Shown here in pieces: positions 1-9,085 of a DNA stretch of 51,643 nucleotides (positions are counted from its first letter, which is position 1; every line of letters begins with the position of its first letter). Position numbers and translations under genes: made by a program. A model generated the notes under the pieces. It was not told the origin of the DNA and made no database searches. It saw only the letters and a program-made list of their open reading frames with translations. Source of the DNA: Prosthecobacter debontii (lineage in GTDB: Bacteria > Verrucomicrobiota > Verrucomicrobiia > Verrucomicrobiales > Verrucomicrobiaceae); the NCBI GenBank assembly GCA_945869675.1, contig CAMBPS010000014.1:1-51643 (forward strand), given 5' to 3'.

Positions 1-2073
1 TATCTACTAGAATCGATCCGCGATAATGTGCCCATGGATCAAATGATTCAAGAGATGATTGCAGGGGATCTATTGCCACACCAGAACGCCGCTGAGCACC
101 GCCGCCAACTCACCGCCACTGGTTTCCTGGCTCTCGGTCCAACCAATTACGAAGAGCAGGACAAAGGTATGTTGCGCATGGACATTGTGGACGAGCAGTT
201 GGATTCTATTGGTAAAACATTTCTCGGAATGACGATTGGTTGTGCCCGTTGTCATGACCATAAGTTTGATCCTATCCCAACTCGCGATTATTATGCTTTA
301 GCTGGCATTTTGCGCAGCACAAAAACGCTAAAAAATTATACGGACAATGTAGCCCATTGGATTGATAGACCTTTGCCGTTCGATGGTGCGCAAGAACTAG
401 CATTGCAGAAGTTGGAGGAAAAATCTCAGCGACTCGAATCTCAAATCGCCAGATTAAAAGACGACCTGCGCAATGCCGGTGGTTTGGCGTTGCGCAAGGT
501 TAAAAGTCTTAGTGCACGTGATCTGCCTGGGATCGTTGTGGATGACTCCGAAGCTTTGAAAGTGGGGGATTGGAAGTCATCAAGCCGTTTCCCGCCCTTT
601 ATTGGCGGCGGTTATCTGCATGATGGCAATGAGGGCAGGGGAGAGAAGACACTTTCTTTCTCGCCAAAGCTGCCCGTGGCAGGTCGATATGAAGTGCGAG
701 TCGCCTACAGTGGAGCTCGGAACAGGGCTGAACGTGTGCAGGTTTCTGTGCTTCACGCCGACGGTGAAGACTTGGTCTATTTTAAGCAAGCAAACGAGGC
801 TCGTGAAGGCTTGAGCTTTGCCACGATCGGCACGTGGCGCTTTGAGAATAGTGGGCAGAATTTTGTCATGCTTTCCAATGCTGGGGCTGAGAGTTACGTG
901 ACGGTGGATGCTGTGCAGTTTCTGCCTGCGGATGCAGAGATGCCAGACATGCCGGCGCAGACCGTGAGTCAGCAGGAAAAGGAACTTAAATCAAAACTAA
1001 GCACTCTGGAAAAAGAGTTGAAGGCACTTCAAAAATCCGGTCCTTCACGCCCTGAAGCCATGGCAGTGGCTGATGACGATTTCCCGGAGGATGCCCTTAT
1101 CCATATACGTGGCAGCACGCGCAATCTGGGTGCTGCCGTTCCACGTGGTTTTCTTCAAGTGGCCGTCAAAGGGCCGCTTCCAGCGATTCCGAAAAATCAG
1201 AGCGGTCGCTTGCAGTTGGCTCAATGGATTACCAGTCGAGACAATCCGCTGACGGCTCGTGTTTTAGTGAATCGTGTTTGGCATTGGCTTTTTGGCGCAG
1301 GCATCGTCCGCACCACGGATAATTTTGGCAGCACAGGTGAACTGCCTGCACACCCTGAGTTGTTAGATTATCTGGCTGTGAAGTTCATGGATGAAGGCTG
1401 GTCTTTGAAAAAGCTGATTCGTGAAATGGTTCTTAGCAGAACCTATCGTCAGTCATCTGAGGCCACCGTGCAGGCTCAGCAGATGGATCCTGATAATCGA
1501 CTTTTTTCTCATATGAATCGTAAACGACTGGATGCTGAGTGTCTGAGAGATTCTATGCTCATGGCCGCCGGCACGCTGAATCCTACGTTTGGCGGACTCA
1601 ATGTCCCTGATGCTAAGGCTGTGGATGCGAACGATCAGAAAGTTCAGAATCTCGAATACGGGTTCGCCTTTGCGGATACTCGGCGCAGTGTCTATACCGC
1701 CGCTTTCCGCAACGTGCGACACCCATTGTTTGAGGTGTTTGACTTTGCGGACATCAATCAACCCATCGGCCAGCGCACGACTAGCACGGTGGCGACACAG
1801 GCTCTTTATCTGATGAATAATCCAGAGGTGATCGCCCAGGCTCGTGCTGCTGCTGATTTCATAGTTCGCAGCGATGCTGAGGATGATGAACGCATCGACT
1901 TGGCCTATCAACGCTCACTGAGTCGTCTGCCGAGCCAGGAAGAACGGAGATTGACAGTCGATTACCTACATCGTTCTGACTCAGGCAATGACTCTGAGAC
2001 TGAGAAGCGGGATGCTTGGGCACGGCTAATTCAGACGTTGTGGGCTACGCCTGAGTTCCGTTTTGTGAAATAG
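1..2073 (+). CDS. PSD1-type DUF1549/DUF1553 protein, C-terminal part (cut by window start)
   Basis: The reading frame is open from the first base, so the N-terminus, where a cytochrome c-like heme domain often sits in this family, lies outside the window. The visible part has the end of DUF1549 with the signature GCARCHDHKFDPI, then a coiled-coil-rich insert. Next comes a beta-rich segment of about 100 residues (GRYEVRVAYSG to VTVDAVQFLP) resembling a golvesin C-terminal-like domain, a second short coiled coil, and a full DUF1553 domain (NPLTARVLVNRVWHWLFG, SRTYRQSS, LYLMNNPEV). These large secreted proteins are abundant in Planctomycetes and Verrucomicrobia and are often linked to polysaccharide breakdown; the exact reaction is not known to me. 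They usually sit beside a DUF1501 gene, but here the neighbour is a convergent sulfatase. Confidence 0.9.
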   Translation, partial: YLLESIRDNVPMDQMIQEMIAGDLLPHQNAAEHRRQLTATGFLALGPTNYEEQDKGMLRMDIVDEQLDSIGKTFLGMTIGCARCHDHKFDPIPTRDYYALAGILRSTKTLKNYTDNVAHWIDRPLPFDGAQELALQKLEEKSQRLESQIARLKDDLRNAGGLALRKVKSLSARDLPGIVVDDSEALKVGDWKSSSRFPPFIGGGYLHDGNEGRGEKTLSFSPKLPVAGRYEVRVAYSGARNRAERVQVSVLHADGEDLVYFKQANEAREGLSFATIGTWRFENSGQNFVMLSNAGAESYVTVDAVQFLPADAEMPDMPAQTVSQQEKELKSKLSTLEKELKALQKSGPSRPEAMAVADDDFPEDALIHIRGSTRNLGAAVPRGFLQVAVKGPLPAIPKNQSGRLQLAQWITSRDNPLTARVLVNRVWHWLFGAGIVRTTDNFGSTGELPAHPELLDYLAVKFMDEGWSLKKLIREMVLSRTYRQSSEATVQAQQMDPDNRLFSHMNRKRLDAECLRDSMLMAAGTLNPTFGGLNVPDAKAVDANDQKVQNLEYGFAFADTRRSVYTAAFRNVRHPLFEVFDFADINQPIGQRTTSTVATQALYLMNNPEVIAQARAAADFIVRSDAEDDERIDLAYQRSLSRLPSQEERRLTVDYLHRSDSGNDSETEKRDAWARLIQTLWATPEFRFVK

Positions 2074-2082
2074 AACCGAGGA

Positions 2083-3516
2083 TTATTTCTGGCTACTTTG
2101 GCCAGCTTCACGCGTACCTCTGCCCTTGGGCATCTTCATCAAAGTGTCGCCCAATTCAGCACGGATCCTGTCGGCATATGCTTTGAGCTTGCTGACGATT
2201 TCAGCATGATCCGCAGCCACGTTTTTCGACTCGCTGATGTCTGTGTAAAGATCATACAATTCAGGTGCTGTGACATCTTGCTTGGCATACTTGGCGGGAA
2301 TACCGCCCGTGGCTTTGGCTTGGTTTCCTAGGCTGCGGTAGCTGTGTGGAAGCTGCAGCTTCCATTGACCATCTCCAGAGGTGATTGCCTGAAGCTGATT
2401 TTGTTCGTAATAAGTCGCATAAAAGTCATGCGGATTCTGAGCTTCAGGACCACCGATGATCAGGGGCCAGACATTCTTGCCGTCGATGTCATGCTTGGGC
2501 AATTCAGCGCCGATTGTGGCGGCAATGGTCGGCAGCATGTCGATGGTCATCATCATCGAGTCGCTGGTTGTGCCTGCGGGTATTTTCCCCGGCCAGCGCA
2601 TGAGACCACAAACTCGAGTGCCGCCTTCCCATGAGGTGCCCTTGCCTTCGCGTAAGAGTCCGGCCGACCCAGCATGATCACCATAGCTCAACCAGGGGCC
2701 ATTATCCGAACTAAAAATGATCCAGGTGTTTTCTGTGAGACCGTTTTTATCCAGGGTCTCCAGAACTTGTCCCACAGACCAATCCACCTCCATCATGACA
2801 TCGCCAAAGAGGCCCTTGCCAGATTTACCTTTGAACTTCTCACTTACAAATAAGGGCACGTGGACCATGCTGTGGGCGAGATACAGAAAGAAAGGTTTGT
2901 CTTTGCTGCGTTTGATAAAGCTGACAGCCTTGGCCGTGTAATCGGTGGTGAGGTGCGTCTGATCTTCAGCGGTTACATCTTCATCAATCACTTGGTCATT
3001 TTCAATCATAGGCAGTTTTGGGAAACCGCCCTTCTTCATCTCCGGATGATATGGCCACATGTCGTTGGAATAGGGCAGACCGTAGTATTCATCAAAGCCG
3101 TGCTTGGTCGGCAGGAACTGTGGCAGATGTCCCAGATGCCATTTACCCACCGCAGCGGTGGCATAGCCTTTTTGTTTCACGACTTCGGCTAGCGTCATTT
3201 CATCATCGTGAATGCCCATTTTGGAGTTCGGTCCAAGAGCGCCATGAATGCCGACACGATTGGGATAACAACCTGTCAGCAGCGCCGTTCGTGAAGCTGA
3301 ACAAACGGCCTGAGCAACATGGAAGTTGGTGAACTTACAGCCTTCCTTAGCCAGTCGATCAATGTTCGGCGTTTGATAGCCCTGAGCCCCAAAACAGCCA
3401 ACGTCAGCATATCCCATGTCATCCATGAAGATGACGACGATGTTCGGCTTGAGATTCTCGGCTGAGAGGAAGCCGCTTAGGCAAAGCAGGAGAAGGGCAA
3501 ATCGGATAGGGCGCAT
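2083..3516 (-). CDS. secreted arylsulfatase-family sulfatase
   Basis: A 477-residue type I sulfatase that would hydrolyse sulfate esters, probably of sulfated polysaccharide, outside the cytoplasm. Residues 1-19 form a Sec signal peptide. The metal-binding pair is in FMDDMGYADVG (residues 30-40). The formylglycine motif is C72-S-A-S-R, the CxAxR-like variant of CxPSR, followed by the usual TALLTGCYPNR. Further conserved pieces are VGKWHLGH, SDNGPW and the lysine-containing segment near GKGTSWEGG. Length is normal. Activity requires a formylglycine-generating enzyme, which is not in the window. It converges on the PSD1 gene with 9 bp between stops. The substrate cannot be read from the sequence. 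Confidence 0.93.
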   Translation of the reverse strand: MRPIRFALLLLCLSGFLSAENLKPNIVVIFMDDMGYADVGCFGAQGYQTPNIDRLAKEGCKFTNFHVAQAVCSASRTALLTGCYPNRVGIHGALGPNSKMGIHDDEMTLAEVVKQKGYATAAVGKWHLGHLPQFLPTKHGFDEYYGLPYSNDMWPYHPEMKKGGFPKLPMIENDQVIDEDVTAEDQTHLTTDYTAKAVSFIKRSKDKPFFLYLAHSMVHVPLFVSEKFKGKSGKGLFGDVMMEVDWSVGQVLETLDKNGLTENTWIIFSSDNGPWLSYGDHAGSAGLLREGKGTSWEGGTRVCGLMRWPGKIPAGTTSDSMMMTIDMLPTIAATIGAELPKHDIDGKNVWPLIIGGPEAQNPHDFYATYYEQNQLQAITSGDGQWKLQLPHSYRSLGNQAKATGGIPAKYAKQDVTAPELYDLYTDISESKNVAADHAEIVSKLKAYADRIRAELGDTLMKMPKGRGTREAGQSSQK

Positions 3517-3567
3517 TGGACTGTCTTCAACGCATTGACGGGCGCTTTTATGTCACCATCAAACGGT

Positions 3568-4959
3568 CTATTTCTTCACCACCTGATAGCTATCTTTGCT
3601 GTCTTTGATGATCCATCCTGCGGCGTCTAATTCTTTGCGGGCCACATCTGCGGCAGACCAGTCCTTTGCTAGCTTGGCCTGCCAGCGTGCTTCTGCGAGA
3701 GTTGCGATTTCCTCAGGGATTTCAGCATCTTCGGCTTCAGTGGGTAGGTTTAACCCTAAAGCTTTGAGCAGGAAATGCAGTCCACTCCAAGCTTGCTGGG
3801 CTTCTTCAGGCGTGAGTGTGGAAGCCTTGGTTTTGTTGATCGTGCCAAACATCGAACCCAAGGCACCGGGTACATTCAGGTCGCTATTCAGTATGTCCCA
3901 GGCTTCCTGGAACGGACCGGGTGTTAAAGCGTCATTCTTGGCAGCGTCACCAAGAGCTTTGGCAAACTTGGCCAGTTTTTGCAGGGCTTGGCGAGCTGAG
4001 TCTAAGGAGTGGAGCGTGAAGTTTAAAGGCGCGCTATAATAGCCACTGATGAGCACATAGCGCACTTCTGCGGGCGAATAACCACGCTTTTGCAGATCAT
4101 CTAGAGTGTAGAGATTGCCAAGACTTTTACTCATTTTGCCACCATCAACCATGAGATGAGTGACGTGGAACCAATGATGGGCAAATGTGCCATGAGTTGC
4201 GCAGCAGCTCTGGGCGATCTCGTTTTCATGATGGGGGAAAATAAGATCCACGCCGCCACTATGGACATCAAAATCTTCGCCTAAATACTCAAGTGCCATG
4301 GCACTGCATTCCAGATGCCAGCCAGGGCGGCCTTCACCCCAGGGGCTAGGCCAGAAGTTCTCTCCATCCTCAGGTTTACGGGCTTTCCATAGGGCAAAGT
4401 CAGCAAGCGAATCCTTGCTGTATTCATCACTATCCGTCGCGCTTGAGGCGACGGTGGAACCAAGACGTAGTTCTCGATCTTCTAGGTGTGAAAGACGCCC
4501 GTAATCGGCAAAGGATGACACCTTGAAATAGACGCTGCCATCGCCTGTGGCATAAGCGTGTCCACGCTGAATCAGGGTCTCTATCATACGAACTTGATGG
4601 GGGATATGCGTGACGGCACTGGGTTCGACATGCGGAGGTAGCAGATTTAAAGCGGTGCAATCCGCATGAAATTTCTCTGTCCAGTAGCGTGTGAAGTCGG
4701 TCAGTGTTTGGTTCGCTTTTTGAGAGTCGCGGATCGTTTTATCATCGACATCTGTTAGGTTGCGAACATGCAGTGTGGGGAATCCACCCATTTCCAGCGT
4801 CCGGCGAAAGACATCCTGGGCCACGAAGGTGCGGAAATTGCCAATGTGGGCAGGTCCATAAACCGTCGGTCCGCAGCAGTAAAATCGTAGTGTTTTGCCG
4901 TCCAGCGGCGTCAAAACACGAGATTCGCGGGTTAGGGTATCGTAGAGAGTCAGAGCCAT
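3568..4959 (-). CDS. cysS: cysteine--tRNA ligase
   Basis: Cytoplasmic class I aminoacyl-tRNA synthetase that charges tRNA-Cys, 463 residues, the usual length. The HIGH-type motif HIGN is at residues 38-41, right after the zinc-ligand cysteine segment FYCCGPTVYG. The other zinc ligands are in WHLECSAMA and FPHHENEIAQS, and the KMSKS loop reads KMSKSLGN. The C-terminal helical domain is complete and ends in the usual lysine-rich tail. The ATG at 4957-4959 matches the family start (MALTLYDTLT). It is divergent from the secreted esterase across about 155 bp. Nothing unusual was seen. Confidence 0.97.
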   Translation of the reverse strand: MALTLYDTLTRESRVLTPLDGKTLRFYCCGPTVYGPAHIGNFRTFVAQDVFRRTLEMGGFPTLHVRNLTDVDDKTIRDSQKANQTLTDFTRYWTEKFHADCTALNLLPPHVEPSAVTHIPHQVRMIETLIQRGHAYATGDGSVYFKVSSFADYGRLSHLEDRELRLGSTVASSATDSDEYSKDSLADFALWKARKPEDGENFWPSPWGEGRPGWHLECSAMALEYLGEDFDVHSGGVDLIFPHHENEIAQSCCATHGTFAHHWFHVTHLMVDGGKMSKSLGNLYTLDDLQKRGYSPAEVRYVLISGYYSAPLNFTLHSLDSARQALQKLAKFAKALGDAAKNDALTPGPFQEAWDILNSDLNVPGALGSMFGTINKTKASTLTPEEAQQAWSGLHFLLKALGLNLPTEAEDAEIPEEIATLAEARWQAKLAKDWSAADVARKELDAAGWIIKDSKDSYQVVKK

Positions 4960-5114
4960 GGGGTTGCGAAGATGGCGGAAGTCTGGCCGGGAGCAAGAGG
5001 AGAGCGCTATTTCAGCTTTTCTTCGTTAGTTCCAAGCAACTCTGTCTATTTCTCTTCATGCATGTCAGAAATGTCGTGCATTCAGCGACCGTTTCATTGC
5101 ATCGTCGCAGACTC

Positions 5115-5981
5115 ATGAAGACTCTCCTTTTTTTACTGACCTTTACTTTTGCCATCCAAGCGGGTGAACCCATCACGATCAAACTTTGGCCCCAAGGTGC
5201 TCCCGAAAAACCCAGTGTAAAAATTGGTCCAGAAGAAGTCATTCAAAAAAATGATGGCATCAAGCGTCTGACGAACGTCACCGATCCCACGCTAACGATC
5301 TACAAACCCTCCAATGCCAATGGCACTTCAGTCATCGTCTGTCCTGGAGGTGGTTATAGCATTCTAGCTATTGAGCATGAAGGCACTCAAGTCTGTGAAT
5401 ACCTCAATACCTTGGGCGTTACTGCTGTGCTGCTGAAATATCGTGTTCCAAGGCGTGATCCGATGAATCCAAGCCGAGAGCCCCTTCAAGATGCCCAAAG
5501 GGCGATGGGCATTCTTCGTCATCGCGCCACCGAGTTTGGATTAAAGGCTGATCGCATTGGCATTCTTGGTTTTTCAGCAGGCGGGCACCTCACTGTCATG
5601 ACCAGCCTGCATGCCAATGATCGGAACTACCCTCAGGATCCTGCGTTGGATGTTCCAGACGCGACACCCAATTTTTCAATTCCCGTTTATCCAGCCTATC
5701 TCGTTAGCAAGGAGGATACCTTCACTCTGCTCCCAGAAATCAAAGTCACTGAGAAATCACCGCCCATTTGCCTCGTTCATGCTCATGATGATAAAGGTGT
5801 GACCAGCTCGAGCTCCAGCGCTCTGCTTTATCTCGAATACAAAAAACTCAATCTATCTGCTGAGCTTCACATTTACGCCAAAGGTGGCCACGGATTCGGG
5901 ATGAAGCAGAGTGAACTTCCAACGGCCACCTGGTCCATCCGCGTCGGCGAATGGATGAAGTCTATGGGCTGGTTGGAATAG
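5115..5981 (+). CDS. secreted alpha/beta hydrolase, acetyl-esterase-like
   Basis: A 288-residue alpha/beta hydrolase of the type often annotated as acetyl xylan esterase or lipase-like in Planctomycetes and Verrucomicrobia. The start is the ATG at 5115, which gives a clean Sec signal peptide (MKTLLFLLTFTFAIQAG). The frame is open further upstream, but that stretch overlaps cysS antisense and reads poorly. The oxyanion-hole motif PGGG is at residues 77-80. The nucleophile elbow is G-F-S154-A-G. The acid is probably in VHAHDDKGV and the catalytic His in GGHGFGM. A role in deacylating plant polysaccharide is an inference from family and export. The stop lies 10 bp from the convergent TonB receptor stop. 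Confidence 0.9.
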   Translation: MKTLLFLLTFTFAIQAGEPITIKLWPQGAPEKPSVKIGPEEVIQKNDGIKRLTNVTDPTLTIYKPSNANGTSVIVCPGGGYSILAIEHEGTQVCEYLNTLGVTAVLLKYRVPRRDPMNPSREPLQDAQRAMGILRHRATEFGLKADRIGILGFSAGGHLTVMTSLHANDRNYPQDPALDVPDATPNFSIPVYPAYLVSKEDTFTLLPEIKVTEKSPPICLVHAHDDKGVTSSSSSALLYLEYKKLNLSAELHIYAKGGHGFGMKQSELPTATWSIRVGEWMKSMGWLE

Positions 5982-5991
5982 CAAGCGACTC

Positions 5992-8061
5992 TTAAAAAGT
6001 CATTTTGATTCCTGCTACAAAACCACGGCCGCCGAGAGGAGCGCGGTCTTTGAGGAATGAAGTGTGCTCACGAGCTTCCGCGTCCGTGAGATTCACGCCT
6101 TTAAGGTAGAGATCGGTGGTGATGGGGCCTCGACTGAGGGTGTAGGAGATGGCTGCATTGACCAAAAAATAGCTATCTGTTGGTAACTCTGCAGTCGAGA
6201 TGCGATCTTGAGGCGCTGCATAGACTCCTTCTAAGCGAATGCCCAAGGGGCCACGCTGATAGGCTAGGGCTGTGCTCAAATGAAAAGGAGGAATGCGGGG
6301 AAGGGGGGCACCAGTGATACGGTCCCGGGCACGCACGGCGTCAGCTTTGAATTCCAGGTCCAGATTGCTTTGATCTGCTGCTGCTGGTTTATCTAAAACA
6401 GGGTGAAGAAGATGGAACGTCGTCTCTAACTCTGCCCCAAGGAATTCGGCCTCCGTCGAGCGGAACTCCATGACAGGGAAACCTGAGCCTGGATCAACGC
6501 CACCAGTTGGAAATAGTCCGATGAAGTTGTTGAAGTGATTGTAGTAGCCACCCACGCTGCCGGTGACCCAGCCCGTGCGCTTCCGCAGGTTGAGATCAAC
6601 CCCAAGAGACTTTTCGGCTGATAAATCTGAATTTCCTAGTTCATAGACGCCGGTGGCGATGTGTGCTCCATTGGCAAAGAGTTCTTGGTAGTTCGGGGCA
6701 CGTTCTGAATACGTGGCAGTGAGTGCGATGGCGTAGTCATCGGTGGGATTGTAGATGGCTCCGAATGAACCGCTGAAGTTGTCAAAAGCACGAGTCTTAC
6801 CTGGACCAAAGTTAGCATTATCGGAGTCTTGAGATTCGACCGAGATATGATCGTAGCGACCGCCCATTTGCAGGCGCAGTGCACCGATTTTGCGCTCCTC
6901 AAAGATAAAGGCACTGTTTGAGGCTGTGATGACGGATGGCAGGAAGGCCTCATCGCCATTGGCTGAGAAATGACTGCGGTCAGACTGAAAGCCAACAACA
7001 CCTTCAAACCCCACCAACTTTTCATGCTTCATTTCGATTCGGCCATCATAGCCTTCATTGGTGAAGACGGTTCCGATTTCAGAAGCCTCAAATTCGGTAT
7101 GCTCATAATCAGACCAAGCCAAGCGGTAGTTGATTTCTTTGATGAGAGGCAGCGGATCAAAGAAGGCACCACGAACATCTAGTCGAAGCTGCTCCATATC
7201 AATGGTGATTCCCTCTTCAGCAGGCGACGCATAATTGGTGTGGTAGCTTGTCAGGGATGCTCCGATGTAGCCTTGATCCCAGATGTAACTCAGACCTCCG
7301 CTCATGCCTTCAGCACGTAAGTTGCTGCTAGGTAGGCGACCTTCAGATCCTGCCTCACCCGTTTGTTTGCGGTATTCGCTTGAAAGAGAGTTCCCTGGGA
7401 TAGCCAGATCTTCGGCGGCACGTGTAAACGTCTCAAAGTGGAATGCCACAGGGCCTTTGCCGCCTTCGACCATGAGATTGGCGCTGTAGCCATGATCTAC
7501 TGAAGAATAGCTACTGCCAAGACTGCCGCTGATTGTGTCCATGCGCTCCGTCGGGATTCGATTGTCCACCGCATTGACGACACCACCGATAGCATTTGAT
7601 CCATAGAGCAGCGTCGCAGGGCCACGCACGATTTCGATCGAAGTCAGATTCGCAACGTCAAAACTCACAGCGTGATCCACACTGGCACCTGAGGCGTCGA
7701 TGGTATTGAGACCATTCTGTAAGACACGAATGCGATCCCCATCAAGGCCACGAATGATAGGGCGGCTAGAAACAGGTCCAAAATAACTACCACTGACACC
7801 CGGTTGTCTTGAGAGCGTTTGTCCCAGTGTGGGTTCGAGAGATTGCTGAAGCTTCTTGCCCGTAAGCACAGAGACTGCTTGGGCTTGTTCGAACAAGGTG
7901 TATCCAAGTGGTGCCGTAACAACGATCTCGTCCAAAACTTCCGATTTAGTCGCTGAAGGAGACTCAGTGGCTTTTTTTAGAGTCGCCGTGGCCTCTTGTG
8001 CCATTAAGGGATTCAGCAGCAAGCTTGAGAGTAAAATGGAGGCGAAGATTTTTGGGTTCAT
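5992..8061 (-). CDS. TonB-dependent outer-membrane receptor, ZnuD-like
   Basis: A 689-residue outer-membrane receptor. Residues 1-21 are a signal peptide. A TonB-box-like stretch (LDEIVVTAP) follows, then a plug domain (QPGVSGSYFGPVSSRPIIRG, EIVRGPATLLYGSNAIGGVV), and then a 22-strand-type barrel ending in the terminal phenylalanine of KMTF. The barrel segments SDYEHTEFE and GTVFTNEGYDGRIEMKHE resemble zinc receptors of the ZnuD group. It is divergent from a zinc-type binding-protein gene, and the two share a short intergenic region with an inverted repeat. Together these point to zinc import, though another metal or chelate remains possible. No His-rich extracellular loop is obvious, unlike Neisseria ZnuD. 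Confidence 0.88.
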   Translation of the reverse strand: MNPKIFASILLSSLLLNPLMAQEATATLKKATESPSATKSEVLDEIVVTAPLGYTLFEQAQAVSVLTGKKLQQSLEPTLGQTLSRQPGVSGSYFGPVSSRPIIRGLDGDRIRVLQNGLNTIDASGASVDHAVSFDVANLTSIEIVRGPATLLYGSNAIGGVVNAVDNRIPTERMDTISGSLGSSYSSVDHGYSANLMVEGGKGPVAFHFETFTRAAEDLAIPGNSLSSEYRKQTGEAGSEGRLPSSNLRAEGMSGGLSYIWDQGYIGASLTSYHTNYASPAEEGITIDMEQLRLDVRGAFFDPLPLIKEINYRLAWSDYEHTEFEASEIGTVFTNEGYDGRIEMKHEKLVGFEGVVGFQSDRSHFSANGDEAFLPSVITASNSAFIFEERKIGALRLQMGGRYDHISVESQDSDNANFGPGKTRAFDNFSGSFGAIYNPTDDYAIALTATYSERAPNYQELFANGAHIATGVYELGNSDLSAEKSLGVDLNLRKRTGWVTGSVGGYYNHFNNFIGLFPTGGVDPGSGFPVMEFRSTEAEFLGAELETTFHLLHPVLDKPAAADQSNLDLEFKADAVRARDRITGAPLPRIPPFHLSTALAYQRGPLGIRLEGVYAAPQDRISTAELPTDSYFLVNAAISYTLSRGPITTDLYLKGVNLTDAEAREHTSFLKDRAPLGGRGFVAGIKMTF

Positions 8062-8086
8062 GGGCAGGGATCTTTAGTGCACTTTT

Positions 8087-8128
8087 ATTGCATTAGTGGT
8101 GATTGTTCAATAATGCAATTGTTTTGCA
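8087..8128. promoter_or_regulatory. inverted-repeat operator candidate between the znuD-like and znuA-like genes
   Basis: A perfect 9-bp inverted repeat, ATTGCATTA (8087-8095) and TAATGCAAT (8111-8119), is separated by 15 bp. A second overlapping repeat, TGCAA (8114-8118) and TTGCA (8124-8128), has a 5-bp spacer. The hexamer TTGCAT or its complement therefore occurs three times in 42 bp, exactly between two divergent metal-uptake genes. AT-rich palindromes of this kind are typical for Fur-family regulators, so a Zur-like site is proposed. No regulator gene is in the window, so the assignment is inference. Confidence 0.5.
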
Positions 8129-8174
8129 TGAAAAAATCAATCACCTGACGTATCTCTACCTATCTTTTCTTCCC

Positions 8175-9083
8175 ATGACCCACCAAACTCTACGAACCTT
8201 CGCTTTAGCAGCCTGCTTTGCCCCGCTTAGCTTATGGTCGCAGTCTTTAAAAGTGGCGTCACTGCATCCACTTCTAGCTGATCTGGCAAGACAAGTCGGT
8301 GGCGATCAGGTTACGGTCATCGAGATCATGAAACCAGGCGGGGATATTCATCATTTTGAACCTGCGGCTAAAGATCTGGCGGCCATGAGGGGTGCCCGCC
8401 TTGTGCTAGCTTCCGGCAAAGAACTGGAAAGCTATTTACCCAAGCTCCGCGATAGCCTAGGTTCAGGCATTCAGATCCTTGAGGTTGGTGAAAAAATCCC
8501 CTCCATTCCAGCGACCTGTAATCATGATCATGAGGGTGAATCAGCGGAGGAGCATCATCACGGTGCTGATCCACACTGGTGGCACAGTGCCGAGAACATG
8601 AAGCGAGCTGCACGCAGTTTAGCTGAAGCCTTTTCAGCAGCTTCTCCTGAAAACAAGGCCACTTATGAAGCCGGAGCTAAGGCTGCATCCAAACGCTTCG
8701 GCGAGCTCAAGTCCTGGGCGCAAAAAGAAATCGCCTGCATTCCAAGAGGTCAGCGTCAGCTGGTGACTGCTCATGCTGCCTTTGGCTATTTCTGCAAAGA
8801 GTATGGCTTTGAGCCTCTGTCAGTCTTAGGGGTGGGGAGAGCGGATGACGTTTCCACAAAGCATATTGCGCAGACCATCCAGACGATTCGTGAAAATAAG
8901 ATTGTTGCGGTATTCCCGGAAGATCAGGCCAATCCTAAGGTGCTGGAGGAAATCGTTCGCAGCACCGGAGTGAAGATGGGGGCAGCGTTGATCGCTGATG
9001 GCACAGCTAAGGAGGCGCATACTTTTGAAAGCATGTTTAGCTCCAATGTCCGCGCCATTGTTAGCGTTCTAGGCGCAAGGTAA
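8175..9083 (+). CDS. zinc ABC transporter substrate-binding protein, ZnuA-like
   Basis: A 302-residue periplasmic metal-binding protein of cluster A-I. The ATG at 8175 gives a signal peptide (MTHQTLRTFALAACFAPLSLWSQ). An upstream in-frame TTG at 8103 would sit in the proposed operator and spoils the signal peptide. Metal ligands are expected at His59/His60 (GGDIHHFEP), His134/His137 (DPHWWHS), the His of VTAHAAFGYF and the acidic residue in FPEDQANP. A His-rich loop, CNHDHE to EEHHHG at about 115-130, is typical of zinc rather than manganese proteins. No ABC permease or ATPase genes follow: the next gene converges 2 bp away. The partner ZnuBC must be elsewhere. Confidence 0.9.
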   Translation: MTHQTLRTFALAACFAPLSLWSQSLKVASLHPLLADLARQVGGDQVTVIEIMKPGGDIHHFEPAAKDLAAMRGARLVLASGKELESYLPKLRDSLGSGIQILEVGEKIPSIPATCNHDHEGESAEEHHHGADPHWWHSAENMKRAARSLAEAFSAASPENKATYEAGAKAASKRFGELKSWAQKEIACIPRGQRQLVTAHAAFGYFCKEYGFEPLSVLGVGRADDVSTKHIAQTIQTIRENKIVAVFPEDQANPKVLEEIVRSTGVKMGAALIADGTAKEAHTFESMFSSNVRAIVSVLGAR

Positions 9084-9085
9084 AC

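Noticed and set aside
1453..1911. 152-codon frame antisense to the PSD1 gene
   Set aside because: Shadow of conserved DUF1553 coding sequence on the other strand.
4704..5114. Upstream extension of the esterase frame
   Set aside because: It lies antisense to cysS and removes the clear signal peptide; the ATG at 5115 explains the gene better.
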